From: Nostoc cf. commune SO-36
Lineage (GTDB): Bacteria > Cyanobacteriota > Cyanobacteriia > Cyanobacteriales > Nostocaceae
Assembly (NCBI RefSeq): GCF_023734775.1
Contig: NZ_AP025732.1
Span: forward strand, 3,540,501 to 3,604,500
Length of the DNA stretch: 64,000 nucleotides
Direction: 5' to 3'
Below the pieces are notes generated by a model. The model searched no databases. It was given only the letters and a program-made list of their open reading frames with translations, and was not told the DNA's origin. This document shows, piece by piece, positions 49,563-59,708 of this stretch (its first letter is position 1; every line of letters begins with the position of its first letter). The position numbers and the translations under genes were made by a program.

Positions 49563-50111
49563 ATGGCTAGAAAACAAAGTCTCTCTGACTTATTACAAGA
49601 AGAGGCGCAAAAATTTACACCCATAGAGGGTGAACCTGCGATCGAAATTATAGCAGAAAAAGTTGTCGTCGAAGAACAGCCTTCTTCTGATGAAGAATCT
49701 TCAGCACAGACATCTGAGTCAGATTCTAATAAACGCACAAGCTCAACTAAGGCTGATTTAGAAGCAACTGTCAAAGAGTTGACAGCTAATTTAGAAGAAA
49801 GCCATAAAAAGGAAGCATCTTTAGAACAGGAAATTGTTGATTTGCAATCAAAACTATCTAAGCAAAAAACATTAGTATCTGAACAAAAATCATTAGCGCA
49901 ACAAGTAGCAAAAGGAGTTGAAGAAACAAAAAAAACAGCACTGCAACTAGCAGAAGCTAATTCCCAGCTTATAGAAGAAATTAATGCTTTAAAACAAACA
50001 GCAGAAGATAAGTCTAAACTTGCTGTAGCTGTAAAAGAAACTAGTGCAATAAAACCAGTAAAAGACCACTACAATCCACTTAACTACAAAAAATCACATC
50101 GTTCATCGTAA
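49563..50111 (+). CDS. Coiled-coil protein, candidate McdB partner
   Basis: The ~182-residue protein begins with a short basic motif ARKQSLSDLLQEEAQKF, then an acidic Ser/Glu-rich disordered stretch, a central coiled coil (DLEATVKELTANLEESHKKE to about residue 150) and a basic tail ending NPLNYKKSHRSS. The disordered-plus-coiled-coil layout and position after a ParA ATPase are those of McdB adaptors that link carboxysomes to McdA. The assignment is by context; McdB sequences are poorly conserved. Confidence 0.6.
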   Translation: MARKQSLSDLLQEEAQKFTPIEGEPAIEIIAEKVVVEEQPSSDEESSAQTSESDSNKRTSSTKADLEATVKELTANLEESHKKEASLEQEIVDLQSKLSKQKTLVSEQKSLAQQVAKGVEETKKTALQLAEANSQLIEEINALKQTAEDKSKLAVAVKETSAIKPVKDHYNPLNYKKSHRSS

Positions 50112-50232
50112 ACCCTCGCTCAAGCTCAACCTCAAAATCAACCAAATGAGTATCCCGATAGTTCTAATGAGATGTGGTTACTTGACTAAAATCGATACCA
50201 CTACTTTGTGAAACGCCATAAAATCAGGCTTG

Positions 50233-50263
50233 GTAAAACAGGGGTTTAAGCCCCTTGTTTTAC
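50233..50263. repeat. REP-like palindrome
   Basis: GTAAAACAGGGGTTTAAG continues into an almost perfect inverted copy (to 50263). A stem with the same GGGGTYTAA.CCCC loop occurs near 28820-28856. Confidence 0.7.
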
Positions 50264-50371
50264 TATGCGACTTTATGGGTAATCAGCATTACGCCTACTA
50301 GCACTCTTTTATTACTCTGAAAAAAATATTTGTAGGTTGGGTTGAACTTTAAGTGTTGCGCGAACAAAATC

Positions 50372-50531
50372 GAGAGCATCCCAAATGTGCAAAAACTTTA
50401 ATTGCCCTCATCCCCTAACCCCTTCTCCCATCTTTGGGAGAAGGGGAACTAGAATTATGTCTCCCCTCTCCCATCTTTGGGAGAGGGGCTGGGGGTGAGG
50501 GAAAAGATTTAAGCAAAATTGGGATGCTCCC
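50372..50531. mobile_element. Second MITE with GGGAGCATCC-type ends
   Basis: The ~160-bp element runs from GAGAGCATCCCAAATGTGC to the inverted AAATTGGGATGCTCCC. Flanks ACAAAATC (50364-50371) and ACAAAGTC (50532-50539) agree at 7 of 8 positions. The interior consists of CTCCCATCTTTGGGAG palindromes. It has no ORF. Confidence 0.75.
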
Positions 50532-50644
50532 ACAAAGTCAGGTATTCTTGGTGTTGGCTTAATTTGTGGGAAGCCTCTTTGCATCTACATTCCCAACCGC
50601 AAACAAATGCGGTTTTTTAGAATAATGCTAAATAACAAACTGCT

Positions 50645-51532
50645 TTAAACTCGAAAATCTAAAATATGCTGCGCGGTGATTCGTGGTTGTTCCAAGTGTG
50701 GAAGATGTCCACAATCTTGAATCCAAATAACGGTACTGTGTGGAATTGCTATTTTAAACTTTGTGGCATCCCCAGTACCCAAAATCTTATCAGAATCGCC
50801 CCACAAAATTAGCGTTTGTTGCACAATTTTTGATATGGCTGTGAATCTAAAAGCACTGTAACCACCACTTTTAGTAAAAGCAATCAAAGCTTGATGCCAA
50901 CTAGGCATTTGTAGGTGTAATGCACCACAACGTAGCGCATCAATAGAAGCAAGACTTTGATTTTTATATCCAATACGGGAAACGCGATCGCGCACCTTCA
51001 TATTACTCAAAAACTGGGTTGCTAAATAATCCAATGGGGGAAACATGAATTTGCTCAATGGCGAACCAGCTGCTAATCCTGCACTATCACTTAACACCAG
51101 CTTTTTTACCACTTCCGGGTAAGTCAATGTAAAATCAGTCGCCGTCGCACCGCCCATCGAAGCGCCCACCAAAATTACAGGTTGGTTAATTAGGGTTTTT
51201 CCAGAAATAATAACGATGGGTTTTAATTGCAGTTGGGCTAATAGGCAATTCCAGAGAGTCTATCTGTAAAACCAAAACCCAACAAATCCACTGCCCAAGT
51301 TTCATTATCTTCAGAAAGTAGTGGCAAAAGCCGCCGAAATTCTAATACAGAACTATCAAAGCCGTGAATTAATAAATCGGAGTCCCACCACTCCCTTGCT
51401 TGACAAATGTTGTGGTTACTGGTTGATTAATTAGAGGAGTAGCGATCGCAGTTGTTTGAATACTCCTAGCTAGTGCGATCGAGGCAGATTCCGTCAGTTG
51501 CCCAACTGCTTTAGGAAGAAATTCGGAAACAT
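50645..51532 (-). pseudogene. Alpha/beta hydrolase with multiple frameshifts
   Basis: The C-terminal 175 residues are open: the nucleophile elbow VGASMGGA (Ser), LILWGDSDKILG and the catalytic His in DCGHLPHLEQP. Upstream, the expected N-terminus can be read only by switching frames at least three times (AVGQLTESASIALARSIQT; then LIHGFDSSVLEFRRLLPLLS; then AIKTHRYYFWK). Several independent indels in one gene suggest genuine decay here, or a very poor stretch of sequence. Substrate unknown. Confidence 0.7.
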
Positions 51533-51816
51533 AAATTTTAGTTTATCGTATTAGCTTGCTTCCACGCATCGCTGATTTTGTTAAACAACAAAATTACACA
51601 AACTAATATGTTGAAGTATTATTTGTAATATATCAAGCATAAACCAGCCACTATCAAAATATTTTAACTCTCAACTCCTAACTCCCTACTCCTAACTCCC
51701 CACTCCTACTCCCTCAAAAATTATGGCATCAAAGAAAGTTTAGCAAAATGTAAAAATTGGGACTAAAGCCACGTACAATTAATATCGCCTGATCCCTTAA
51801 TCCAGGAGCTAATGCC

Positions 51817-52128
51817 ATGCCAATGGCCGTTGGCGTAATTGAAACTTTAGGTTTTCCTAGTGTATTAGCAGCAGCAGATGCAATGGTCAAAGCTGCCGCA
51901 GTCACAATTGTGTATTATGGTCAAGCCGAAAGCGCTCGCTTGTTAGTCGCTGTCCGGGGACACGTTTCTGAGGTAAATAGAGCTGTTGAAGCTGGAATCG
52001 CTGCTGGAGAGCAAGTAAAGGTTGGTACAGTAATCACCCACTATATCGTTCCTAACCCTCCAGAAAATGTGGAAACTATATTACCAATCCATTTCACTGA
52101 AGCATCAGAACCTTACCGGATGTTCTAA
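51817..52128 (+). CDS. ccmK3: Carboxysome shell protein CcmK3
   Basis: The 103-residue single BMC-domain protein starts [20 protein letters not shown] and has VYYGQAESARLLVAVRGHVS and the pore-side segment of the ccmK3 type. CcmK3 proteins form minor, often mixed, hexamers with CcmK4 in the beta-carboxysome shell. AGGAG lies 8 nt upstream of the ATG. The ccmK4 gene follows after 82 bp, the usual satellite-locus arrangement away from the main ccm operon. Confidence 0.88.
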   Translation: MPMAVGVIETLGFPSVLAAADAMVKAAAVTIVYYGQAESARLLVAVRGHVSEVNRAVEAGIAAGEQVKVGTVITHYIVPNPPENVETILPIHFTEASEPYRMF

Positions 52129-52210
52129 CGAATTTTGCTATCAAAATCTATAGCGAAGCTTCGTACAACTAATTTGTAGCCCCCGTGTTTATTCATATAG
52201 GAGATTAATA

Positions 52211-52561
52211 ATGTCATTACAGGCAATTGGAGCACTTGAAACGAAAGGTTTTCCTGCGGTGCTAGCAGCAGCAGATGCAATGGTAAAAGCTGGCCGAGTT
52301 ACCCTCGTTGGTTATATCAGAGTAGGTAGTGCCCGCTTTACAGTTAATATTCGTGGTGATGTTTCTGAAGTAAAAGCCGCTATGGCTGCTGGTATTGAAG
52401 CCGCAGAAAATGTTTATGGCGGCACACTCGAATCCTGGGTGATTATTGCTCGTCCCCATGAAAACGTTGAAGCTGTTCTGCCAATTGCTTACACAGAACA
52501 AGTACAAGGGTATCGGGAATCTGTAGAAAATCCCATTGTTAGATCATCGAATCGTCTATAG
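52211..52561 (+). CDS. ccmK4: Carboxysome shell protein CcmK4
   Basis: The 116-residue BMC-domain protein matches CcmK4: [40 protein letters not shown] and [12 protein letters not shown]. The arginine-bearing pore loop (usually RAGSAR) is RVGSAR here. It forms hexameric shell tiles and hetero-hexamers with CcmK3, tuning shell permeability to bicarbonate and RuBP. GGAG is 8 nt upstream. Confidence 0.92.
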   Translation: MSLQAIGALETKGFPAVLAAADAMVKAGRVTLVGYIRVGSARFTVNIRGDVSEVKAAMAAGIEAAENVYGGTLESWVIIARPHENVEAVLPIAYTEQVQGYRESVENPIVRSSNRL

Positions 52562-53366
52562 AGGCACCCCCTGCGGGAGAATTCAAAACGAAGAATCTCC
52601 ATAAATGAATTTAAAGAGAAGTTTTTTGTAAGGCTTCTGACCATTAAATCTTTTGAGGGTTACATTCTTTCTGTTTTTATATTTTGCATAAGTTGATTTT
52701 GAAGCAGAGGGAAAGCAACAGTCAAAGTCAATAGTCAAAAATCAATATTGACTGTTGACTATTCATTTTTGGAAATGTAAATATTTTAAAAATAACTTGC
52801 CAATGTTAAAAGCGTAGTTGTGAGTAAAGCTAGTTTAAAAAATAAATTTGCCTATTAATTGTCTACTATTCAGAATAGCGTAGGCGTACCTCCTCGTAAA
52901 CATCGCCATCTGGAATACTATGCCTGATTCAACACTATAGCGATAGTATTTATCCAAGAGTTATCTAATTATGTTCCTGCGTGAGGGATTTCTAAGCCTT
53001 AAAATTACACAAGTAAAAGGATATATAAGATAGATAGAGTTAAATTAGATTTGTTTTTCGGATCTGTTACAAAATGTCAGATTTATCTGACCCATTTTGT
53101 GCATAGAAGTATCTTCACCACTCTCGGCAGATTTCTATTTTCAGTGAAAAAACATAAGTTTACAAAAAGTTTAATTTGGCACAATTGACTCAAATGCTTG
53201 CTATGTAATGTCTTTGAACATTTGAGATTTAAAACAAAACTATCGATGTAGAAATTTCTGCATAATTTCAGTGAATTAAGACGTAATAAAAGTAGAATCA
53301 CTGAGCTATTTTCATGGAATTCATGAAAACTGAGGTAGCTGCCCGTTAAACAATTAGGTGGGACGA
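52562..53366. other. Long intergenic region, nothing recognised
   Basis: This 805-bp gap contains only a short CAGTCAAAGTCAATAGTC / TTGACTGTTGACTATT inverted pair near 52721-52764 that may act as the ccmK4 terminator, and a GCGTAGGCGTACC fragment at 52879. No gene or RNA is supported. Confidence 0.55.
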
Positions 53367-54555
53367 ATGGGGGTTGTGATGCAAACTTCAAAATTGAGTT
53401 TCGAGGAATGCAATCTCACTATGGCAAAGGATGTGGAACAACTGGCTTTAGATTGGCAACAGCGCTTGGCTGTAGAATGTCCAGAGCAAAATGAAGCCGC
53501 GAGGCAAAGCATTATTCTCTGGCTGTATGGGATCTGACTCAAAACGGTTTGATCTGTTTAACCCAAAAGAATTTGAGATCGCCAAACAAGCGATGGAATA
53601 TCGCTGGAGGATTTTACGTCAACGCTACTTGGGACTAGGGCGAGAACGTGCTTATCGCAACTTGATAACACGATTGGGGAGTTTAGTAACATTACGGAAT
53701 AAGATTCAGACTTGGGTTTCTCTTAGCCGCGATCGCCAGCGTAGTGTGATGGATGTATTACAAGAAGTACTCCAAGAATTACTCCAAAGCGATAGTCAGA
53801 TGCAACAGCAAATGACTGATATTGCCCAATATACAACCGATAGACGATTAGGGGATGCTCTGCTATTTGCCAGTGTAGAAGAATATTGTTTGCGACCAGT
53901 ACGCAATCAACCCCTATTAGCTTACCGATTCGTGAATTATTTGCGTCGTACTCAGCGCGGTGGCTTAACCCAAGTGCCCAACCGTGACTTGATTAGACTA
54001 GTATCAGAAGAAGTTCTTACAGACGACAGTGACAATCGAATTAACTTAGTCGATAGTCAAGCGATCGCCGAATATCAAGAAGCTCAACAATTAGAGGAAC
54101 AACAGACGCTGCGCCAATCAGTACAAAAAGAATTTGAAAATTATTTACAAGAAAATCTGGGAACAGAGGCAGTGGAATGGCTACGATTGTATCTGCAAGG
54201 TAAGTCCCAAGAAGAGATCGCCCAGAAACTGAATAAGCAGACTAAAGAAGTATACCGACTGCGAGAAAAAATCAGTTACCACGCCGTGCGTGTTTTTGCC
54301 CTCAAAGGTAAACCAGAACTCGTAGACAATTGGCTCTCAATTTCCTTGCAAGAACATAACTTGGGGTTAACGAAAAACCAATGGCAGCAACTTGATGAAA
54401 AATTGACTCCTCTGGGGCGGCAGATTCTCGATTTGCGGAAAGCGGGTAACTCAATAGAAGCAATAGCTCAACAGTTAAAACTCAAAACCCATCAAGTGCT
54501 AGGCGAATGGACAAAAATCTATCTTGTAGCCCAAGCTTTAAGAAGCCAAGAGTAG
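53367..54555 (+). CDS. HetZ-related regulatory protein with HTH-like segments (frameshifted)
   Basis: About 397 residues in two frames. The first (ATG 53367, AGGTGGG upstream) gives SKLSFEECNLTMAKDVEQLA to ARQSIILWLYG. The second resumes GSDSKRFDLFNPKEFEIAKQ. The junction near 53525-53532 lacks bases, possibly five (one GGGAT of a GGGATGGGAT). The C-terminal third has two sigma-region-4-like HTH patterns (SQEEIAQKLNKQTKEVYRLR and NSIEAIAQQLKLKTHQVLGE). I associate this family with HetZ-related proteins of cyanobacteria, from memory. Confidence 0.55.
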
Positions 54556-54563
54556 TTTGAAAT

Positions 54564-54660
54564 AGGGAGCAGGGGAGCGGAGAGCAGGGAGCGGGGAGCA
54601 GGGAGCAGGGAGCAGGGAGCAGGGAGCAGGGAGCAGGGAGCAGGGGAGCAGGGGAGCAGA
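54564..54660. repeat. Tandem heptamer (GGGAGCA)n
   Basis: About 13 copies of a 7-8 bp unit, with occasional extra G, lie just after the regulator stop. This is an STRR-type array; slippage makes copy number likely to vary. Confidence 0.85.
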
Positions 54661-54669
54661 GGAGAATAA

Positions 54670-54697
54670 CCAATGCCCAATGCCCAATGCCCAATGC
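54670..54697. repeat. Tandem heptamer (CCAATGC)x4
   Basis: Four perfect 7-bp copies follow 10 bp after the GGGAGCA array. Confidence 0.85.
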
Positions 54698-54898
54698 TTC
54701 TCTACGAGACGCTGTTCGCGTTTACTCAGTACAACTGCAAATTCTCAGTATTATCCCCAGCCTAAATCTAAAATTCATCTTCTACTTACATTTACTTAAG
54801 TATATATAGTTGAAATTTTAATAATCCAACAAAGTATCTTTATTAACTACCTATTGAATTAGAGGCAAAATATAGGTAAATACCAACGAATCAAATCT

Positions 54899-56143
54899 AT
54901 GTTGTCTTCAAAGGGCAAACTAAATGATACCGCAGCAAATATACAGCAAATGCTAACTGCTGCTCAAACGAGGTGGGAGGAAGGAAGCGATCGCGAGCAG
55001 ATATTCCAACTTATTGATAGTCTGTTGTCCTTTGAAGCTTGCCTCTACCACCAGATTTTGCCTTTGAGATTAGAAGACAAAATCCTCTTGCTAGCTATGG
55101 TTTATCCACACGAAGGCGAAGCACTAGATTATGTTGGTCGCATTTTGTCTTCTATCAATTGCACAATGGTAATTGAGGCGATCGCAACCGACGCTCACCG
55201 CAGAATATTATCAGCCTACCTCAACCATAAAAATACATCTCAGCTAGATGCCAAACAACTGCATCAGCCAACAGCAGACTCTCCTAGCATTGCTGACACA
55301 CCCATTCCCTCCCTAGATGCCGACTCAGAATCACATCAGCAACCAATATTGATGATGTTTCAGACACAAAAGCATCAACATTCTGGGCAGAGGGTAGACT
55401 TACCTCCTATCCCACTAGACCAATCATCTCAAACTACGACATTCTTAACCTCTATTTTCAGAGGTCAAGAAAGCCAGAATTCCGAAGTAGCAGCAAATAA
55501 TTTACCCATTTTACCCATACAAGCTCCCGAACTACTGAGTCCGATTGAGTTGCTACCAACACTGCCACCAAAGAAATTACTCGAAGAATTACTGGGGCGA
55601 ATCATGGCTGGGGGAATTGGTCGGCTGTATTTAGAAAGACAAGCTTACGAAGGTCGGATACTGTGGAGTGACAATGGAGTTTTACAGTGTGTATTAGATA
55701 AACTGCCGCTCTCGGTTTTCCAAGGAGTACTGAATGAATTAAAGCGGTTTGCTTCCCTGCCTGTTACAACATTTGCAGAACCAAAACAGGTAGAAAAGGA
55801 ATACATATATCAAAAAGACCGCTTATTATTACGCTTGCGAGTCATGCCGGGAATCCACGGCGAAGAGGCAACATTCCAAGTCTTGCGGGGAGCAGCATTA
55901 AAGTTCTATCAACAACAGCAGTTGGTGCGTCTAGGCCGCGATGCCTTAGGAATATCTCAACAACTAAGCTTAAAGTTACATGAACTACAACAACGGCTTT
56001 TACTGAATCCCAGCCATGATTCTCAGCAATTAGAGGCTTTAGCTGCCCTGAATCAATTAGTGAAAAATTTAGACCAACAGATAAAAATACTCGCACTAGA
56101 TGGCAATCCACCAACAAACAGTAAATCATCGCTCTGTAAGTGA
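54899..56143 (+). CDS. Conserved protein with degenerate PilB/GspE-like N2 domain
   Basis: The 414-residue product has an N-terminal helical region (1-120), a low-complexity linker (120-225) and a ~130-residue domain (KKLLEELLGRIMAGGIGRLY, GRILWSDNGVLQCVLDKLP, LLLRLRVMPGIHGEEATFQV) resembling the segment that precedes the ATPase in GspE/PilB. No Walker A follows; the C-terminus is helical (LHELQQRLLLNPSHDSQQLE). It may be a pilus or gliding-motility accessory protein; family not recognised. Confidence 0.5.
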   Translation: MLSSKGKLNDTAANIQQMLTAAQTRWEEGSDREQIFQLIDSLLSFEACLYHQILPLRLEDKILLLAMVYPHEGEALDYVGRILSSINCTMVIEAIATDAHRRILSAYLNHKNTSQLDAKQLHQPTADSPSIADTPIPSLDADSESHQQPILMMFQTQKHQHSGQRVDLPPIPLDQSSQTTTFLTSIFRGQESQNSEVAANNLPILPIQAPELLSPIELLPTLPPKKLLEELLGRIMAGGIGRLYLERQAYEGRILWSDNGVLQCVLDKLPLSVFQGVLNELKRFASLPVTTFAEPKQVEKEYIYQKDRLLLRLRVMPGIHGEEATFQVLRGAALKFYQQQQLVRLGRDALGISQQLSLKLHELQQRLLLNPSHDSQQLEALAALNQLVKNLDQQIKILALDGNPPTNSKSSLCK

Positions 56144-56330
56144 AAACGCTGATTTCGTTCGCATACATAATTGTTATGTTGTAACGGAACCCTAGATTAA
56201 TCAACCTTAGAGGTTCATTTCCAATAAATACAAATTTTGCGATCGTATTCTAAGTAAGATTACGGTTTAAACAAACTTATAGTAGCAAAGCCAGTTTCCC
56301 GCTCTTAAATCCCATTGTTGCAAATATTTC

Positions 56331-57014
56331 ATGCTAACTGAGGTTTTTAGTGAACTTTTCCCCTTAATGAGTACAGCCAATCCACAGACTTTGGAATGGC
56401 TACTCAATGTTGCAATTGAACATGAATACCCATCTGGGCGAGCCGTTGTCATGGAAGATGCCTGGGGTAACGCCGTTTATTTCGTGGTTTCTGGTTGGGT
56501 CAAAGTCCGGCGTACCGTCGGGGAAGATTCAGTAGCTCTGGCAATTTTTGGTCGTGGCGATTTTTTTGGAGAAATGGCAATTTTGGATGAATCTCCACGT
56601 TCAACTGATGTCATAGCCCTTTCGCCCGTGAAGTTGCTTAGTATCTCCAGAGAGCGTTTTATTCAAATATTGTTTAAAGACCCGCAGTTACATCACCGGA
56701 TGTTGCAACTGATGGTGCGGCGATTGCGACAAATTAACCTGCGCTTGCAAATGCGGTCTTCACCACCAGCAGTTAAACTCGCCCATACTTTAGTAACTTT
56801 AGGCGAAAGCTACGGTCAGGAATCAGACTTAGGAAAAGAAATTTTTAACGTTCCTTTTAAGGATTTAGCAGAGGTGACAGAAATCGGCGTTGAAGAAACC
56901 ACTAAAATTATGCAAAAGCTGCATGAAAAAGGGTGGATTAACATTGATAGCGCCAACAACACCACTTATCTTGTGAACTTCAAACAGTTGATGAACTTGG
57001 CTGGCAAAGTGTGA
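56331..57014 (+). CDS. Crp/Fnr family transcriptional regulator
   Basis: The 227-residue product has an N-terminal cyclic-nucleotide-binding fold (YFVVSGWVKVRR, FGRGDFFGEMAILDESPRST, the phosphate-binding-cassette-like GEMA...RST), the dimer helix and a C-terminal winged helix (KDLAEVTEIGVEETTKIMQK). The canonical R of the cAMP cassette is present in PRST, so cAMP binding is possible. Targets unknown. A 12-bp hairpin follows 41 bp after the stop. Confidence 0.88.
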   Translation: MLTEVFSELFPLMSTANPQTLEWLLNVAIEHEYPSGRAVVMEDAWGNAVYFVVSGWVKVRRTVGEDSVALAIFGRGDFFGEMAILDESPRSTDVIALSPVKLLSISRERFIQILFKDPQLHHRMLQLMVRRLRQINLRLQMRSSPPAVKLAHTLVTLGESYGQESDLGKEIFNVPFKDLAEVTEIGVEETTKIMQKLHEKGWINIDSANNTTYLVNFKQLMNLAGKV

Positions 57015-57826
57015 TTGCTTTATTTACTCAGTGAGACAAATTTTGGTATTAAGTTAAGTCAACCGACAATACGCAGTCGGTTGACTTGCTTATTAGAGGT
57101 GTAGGTACTTCACAAATATAGACCCCGCAGTGAATGACATCACTCCCAATACAGTTCGGATAAGGCAAGAGACGCGATCTAGGGCGTGTTATCAAATAAA
57201 CCTTAACCGAACCGTATTGACATCACTCCACCCAGTACCCTATCTCCATCACTGCACTGATAAAAAACGTTGCACAAGCACAATTATCTAGATTTTAGGG
57301 ACTTCGAGAAATTAAATTATTCAACTTCGGGAGCGAAGATGATCGTTAGATTCTTCCTCCCCTGCTCACTAAAGCGTTCGCGTAGCGTCCCGCAGGGATG
57401 GGTATTTTTTAGTTGGAAGTCCCCTATAGATGATGTTTTTGTCAATGTGTAAGTCTAGAGTAATTAAAAATTCCTTGTGAGCAAATGCACGATTATGGCT
57501 TAGATATAGCCAATTGGAGAATCTGCGCTATCCCTTTACTTTTGACTTGGCCTCACTAGTGTCGATTTTTGGTGCGTTGGCGTAGCCCGTCGTAGACATC
57601 GCAGGCTACTAAAATATACCTGAAATACTCAAATTTCCTGTAGCATTTATGTACTATAGAGAAGTTCCATAACTAAATTATAGAAAAGAAATAAAGTGTA
57701 ATTTTGATTTGAGAGCAAGCGGATTTCTCCGTGGGGTCTCTTAAATACGAATTACTGTCTTCTTTTACAAGACGCTCCGTAAAACCAGCGGGACGTAGCC
57801 CATTAACAATTATCTCAACAAACAAG
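57015..57826. other. Intergenic region with hairpin and dispersed repeat fragment
   Basis: Beyond the hairpin at 57056-57087, the 812-bp gap has a GCGTTCGCGTAGCGTCCCGC fragment near 57375 and TGCGTTGGCGTAGCCCGTCG near 57573, both typical dispersed repeats. No gene is supported. Confidence 0.55.
57056..57087. terminator. Hairpin after the Crp-family gene
   Basis: Perfect 12-bp stem AAGTCAACCGAC / GTCGGTTGACTT with an 8-nt loop. It lacks a long T-run. Confidence 0.65.
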
Positions 57827-59608
57827 ATGACTGAAGCAACAGCAACTCGTCCCAACACTTACGTCCAAGAAACTGGGCCAACGATTCATTACCTGGTGGC
57901 AATGTCTCAGCCAGAAACCCATTTGTTCGAGGTGATTTTACACATTGTGGATTATCCCTCACCGATTCTTGATTTAAAACTACCAGTGTGGACACCAGGT
58001 TCCTATTTAGTCCGAGAATACGCCAAAAACTTACAAGATTTTGCGGCTTTTACAGCAGATAAGCCTTTACCTTGGCGGAAGATCACTAAAAATCACTGGC
58101 AGGTAGACAAAATAGGTATTTCAGAATTAACTGTACGTTACCGCATTTTTGCGAATGAGCTATCGGTACGGACAAATCACCTAGATGCCACCCACGGTTA
58201 TTTTAACGGTGCGGCATTATTTTTTAGAATTCACGGTTGGGAGAACCAACCCATTCGCGTCACCATCGTACCACCACAGACGGAATGGCAGGTAACTACT
58301 GCTTTACCACCTGTTGCTCAGGAAACAAATACTTTCTTGGCTGGCGATTTTGATACTCTGGTGGATACTCCTTTTGAGATCGGTAGCCACAAATTGTATA
58401 AATTTGAGGTATTAGGAAAACCCCATGAACTGGCAATCTGGGGACAGGGAAATTTCCAAGCCCAGCAGATGATTGCTGATATTCAAAAAATTATTCAAGT
58501 AGAAGCGCAGATGTTCGGCGGTTTGCCTTATGAACGATATGTGTTTCTGCTACATTTATTTAGCCAAGCTTTTGGTGGTTTGGAGCATAAGGACTCTTGC
58601 TCCTTAATTTATCAGCGTTTTGGATTTCGCGCTCAAGATAAGTACAATCGCTTTATCCAATTGGTAGCACACGAGTTCTTTCACTTGTGGAATGTCAAGC
58701 GAATTCGCCCAAAAGCTTTAGAGGTTTTTGATTACGACCAAGAAAACTACACACCATCGTTGTGGTTTTGTGAAGGTACTACTAGTTACTATGACTTGTT
58801 AATTCCTTTGCGGGCAGGAATTTATGATATTAAGTCATTTTTGAATAATTTGGGTAAGGAAATTACCAGATATGAAATAACACCAGGACGCAAGGTACAA
58901 CCCGTTTCTGAGTCGAGTTTTGATGCCTGGATAAAACTCTATCGCCCGGATGCCAATAGCGGTAATTCCCAAATCTCCTACTATTTAAAGGGAGAAATGG
59001 TATCGTTATTGCTGGATTTACTAATTCGCTCTACTCACGACAATCAGCGCTCCCTTGATGACGTGATGCTGAAAATGTGGCAGCAATTTGGGCAAGCTGA
59101 AATTGGTTATACACCAGAACAGTTACAGGAAGTTATAGAATCTGTTGCAGAAATCGATTTGACTGATTTCTTTAAACGCTATATTGATGGCACTGAAGAT
59201 TTACCCTTGAATGAGTATTTAGAACCCTTTGGCTTGCAGTTGTTAGCTGAACAGCAAGAAGAACCTTACTTGGGTGTGAGAATAAATACAGAGAATGGGC
59301 GGGAAATGATTAAGTTTGTGGAGACTGGTTCACCTGCACAAGGGGGAGGAATTGATGCAGGTGATGAGTTGTTAGCAATTGATGGAATTAAGGTAACAGC
59401 AGGTAGCTTAAGCGATCGCCTGAAAGATTACCAACCAAAGGATACCATTCAAGTCGCAGTTTTCCACCAAGACGAACTCCGTACTTATTCCATCACCCTC
59501 GCGTCACCACGTCCAACAAGATATCAGGTAAAACCTGTTGAGCATCCTGATTCCACACAGCAGCAAAACTTTGCTGGATGGCTTGGAGTGGCGATCGCAA
59601 CTGTTTGA
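57827..59608 (+). CDS. M61 family metallopeptidase with PDZ domain
   Basis: The ~593-residue enzyme has the zinc site VAHEFFHLWNVKRI (HExxH) and the glutamate ligand in LWFCEGTTSYY, downstream of an N-terminal beta-rich domain (ETHLFEVILHIVDYPSP). A C-terminal PDZ domain (EEPYLGVRIN, GSPAQGGGIDAGDELLAIDG) follows. M61 peptidases are glycyl aminopeptidases; no signal peptide is seen after choosing the ATG at 57827 (an upstream in-frame start at 57731 lacks support). Confidence 0.88.
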   Translation: MTEATATRPNTYVQETGPTIHYLVAMSQPETHLFEVILHIVDYPSPILDLKLPVWTPGSYLVREYAKNLQDFAAFTADKPLPWRKITKNHWQVDKIGISELTVRYRIFANELSVRTNHLDATHGYFNGAALFFRIHGWENQPIRVTIVPPQTEWQVTTALPPVAQETNTFLAGDFDTLVDTPFEIGSHKLYKFEVLGKPHELAIWGQGNFQAQQMIADIQKIIQVEAQMFGGLPYERYVFLLHLFSQAFGGLEHKDSCSLIYQRFGFRAQDKYNRFIQLVAHEFFHLWNVKRIRPKALEVFDYDQENYTPSLWFCEGTTSYYDLLIPLRAGIYDIKSFLNNLGKEITRYEITPGRKVQPVSESSFDAWIKLYRPDANSGNSQISYYLKGEMVSLLLDLLIRSTHDNQRSLDDVMLKMWQQFGQAEIGYTPEQLQEVIESVAEIDLTDFFKRYIDGTEDLPLNEYLEPFGLQLLAEQQEEPYLGVRINTENGREMIKFVETGSPAQGGGIDAGDELLAIDGIKVTAGSLSDRLKDYQPKDTIQVAVFHQDELRTYSITLASPRPTRYQVKPVEHPDSTQQQNFAGWLGVAIATV

Positions 59609-59708
59609 TAAAGCGATTGGGATATGGGGTTAGGTAAGAGGTTACAGGTGACAGGGAATAATTTGTCCCCTGTAACCTGTACCGTATTCCCTTCTTCTGT
59701 CCCCAGCC

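Noticed and set aside
53083..53391. 102-codon minus-strand frame upstream of the HetZ-related gene
   Set aside because: No start context, low-complexity composition, lies across the regulator's leader.
54564..54697. CRISPR or coding repeat
   Set aside because: Pure heptamer arrays typical of STRRs; no spacers.
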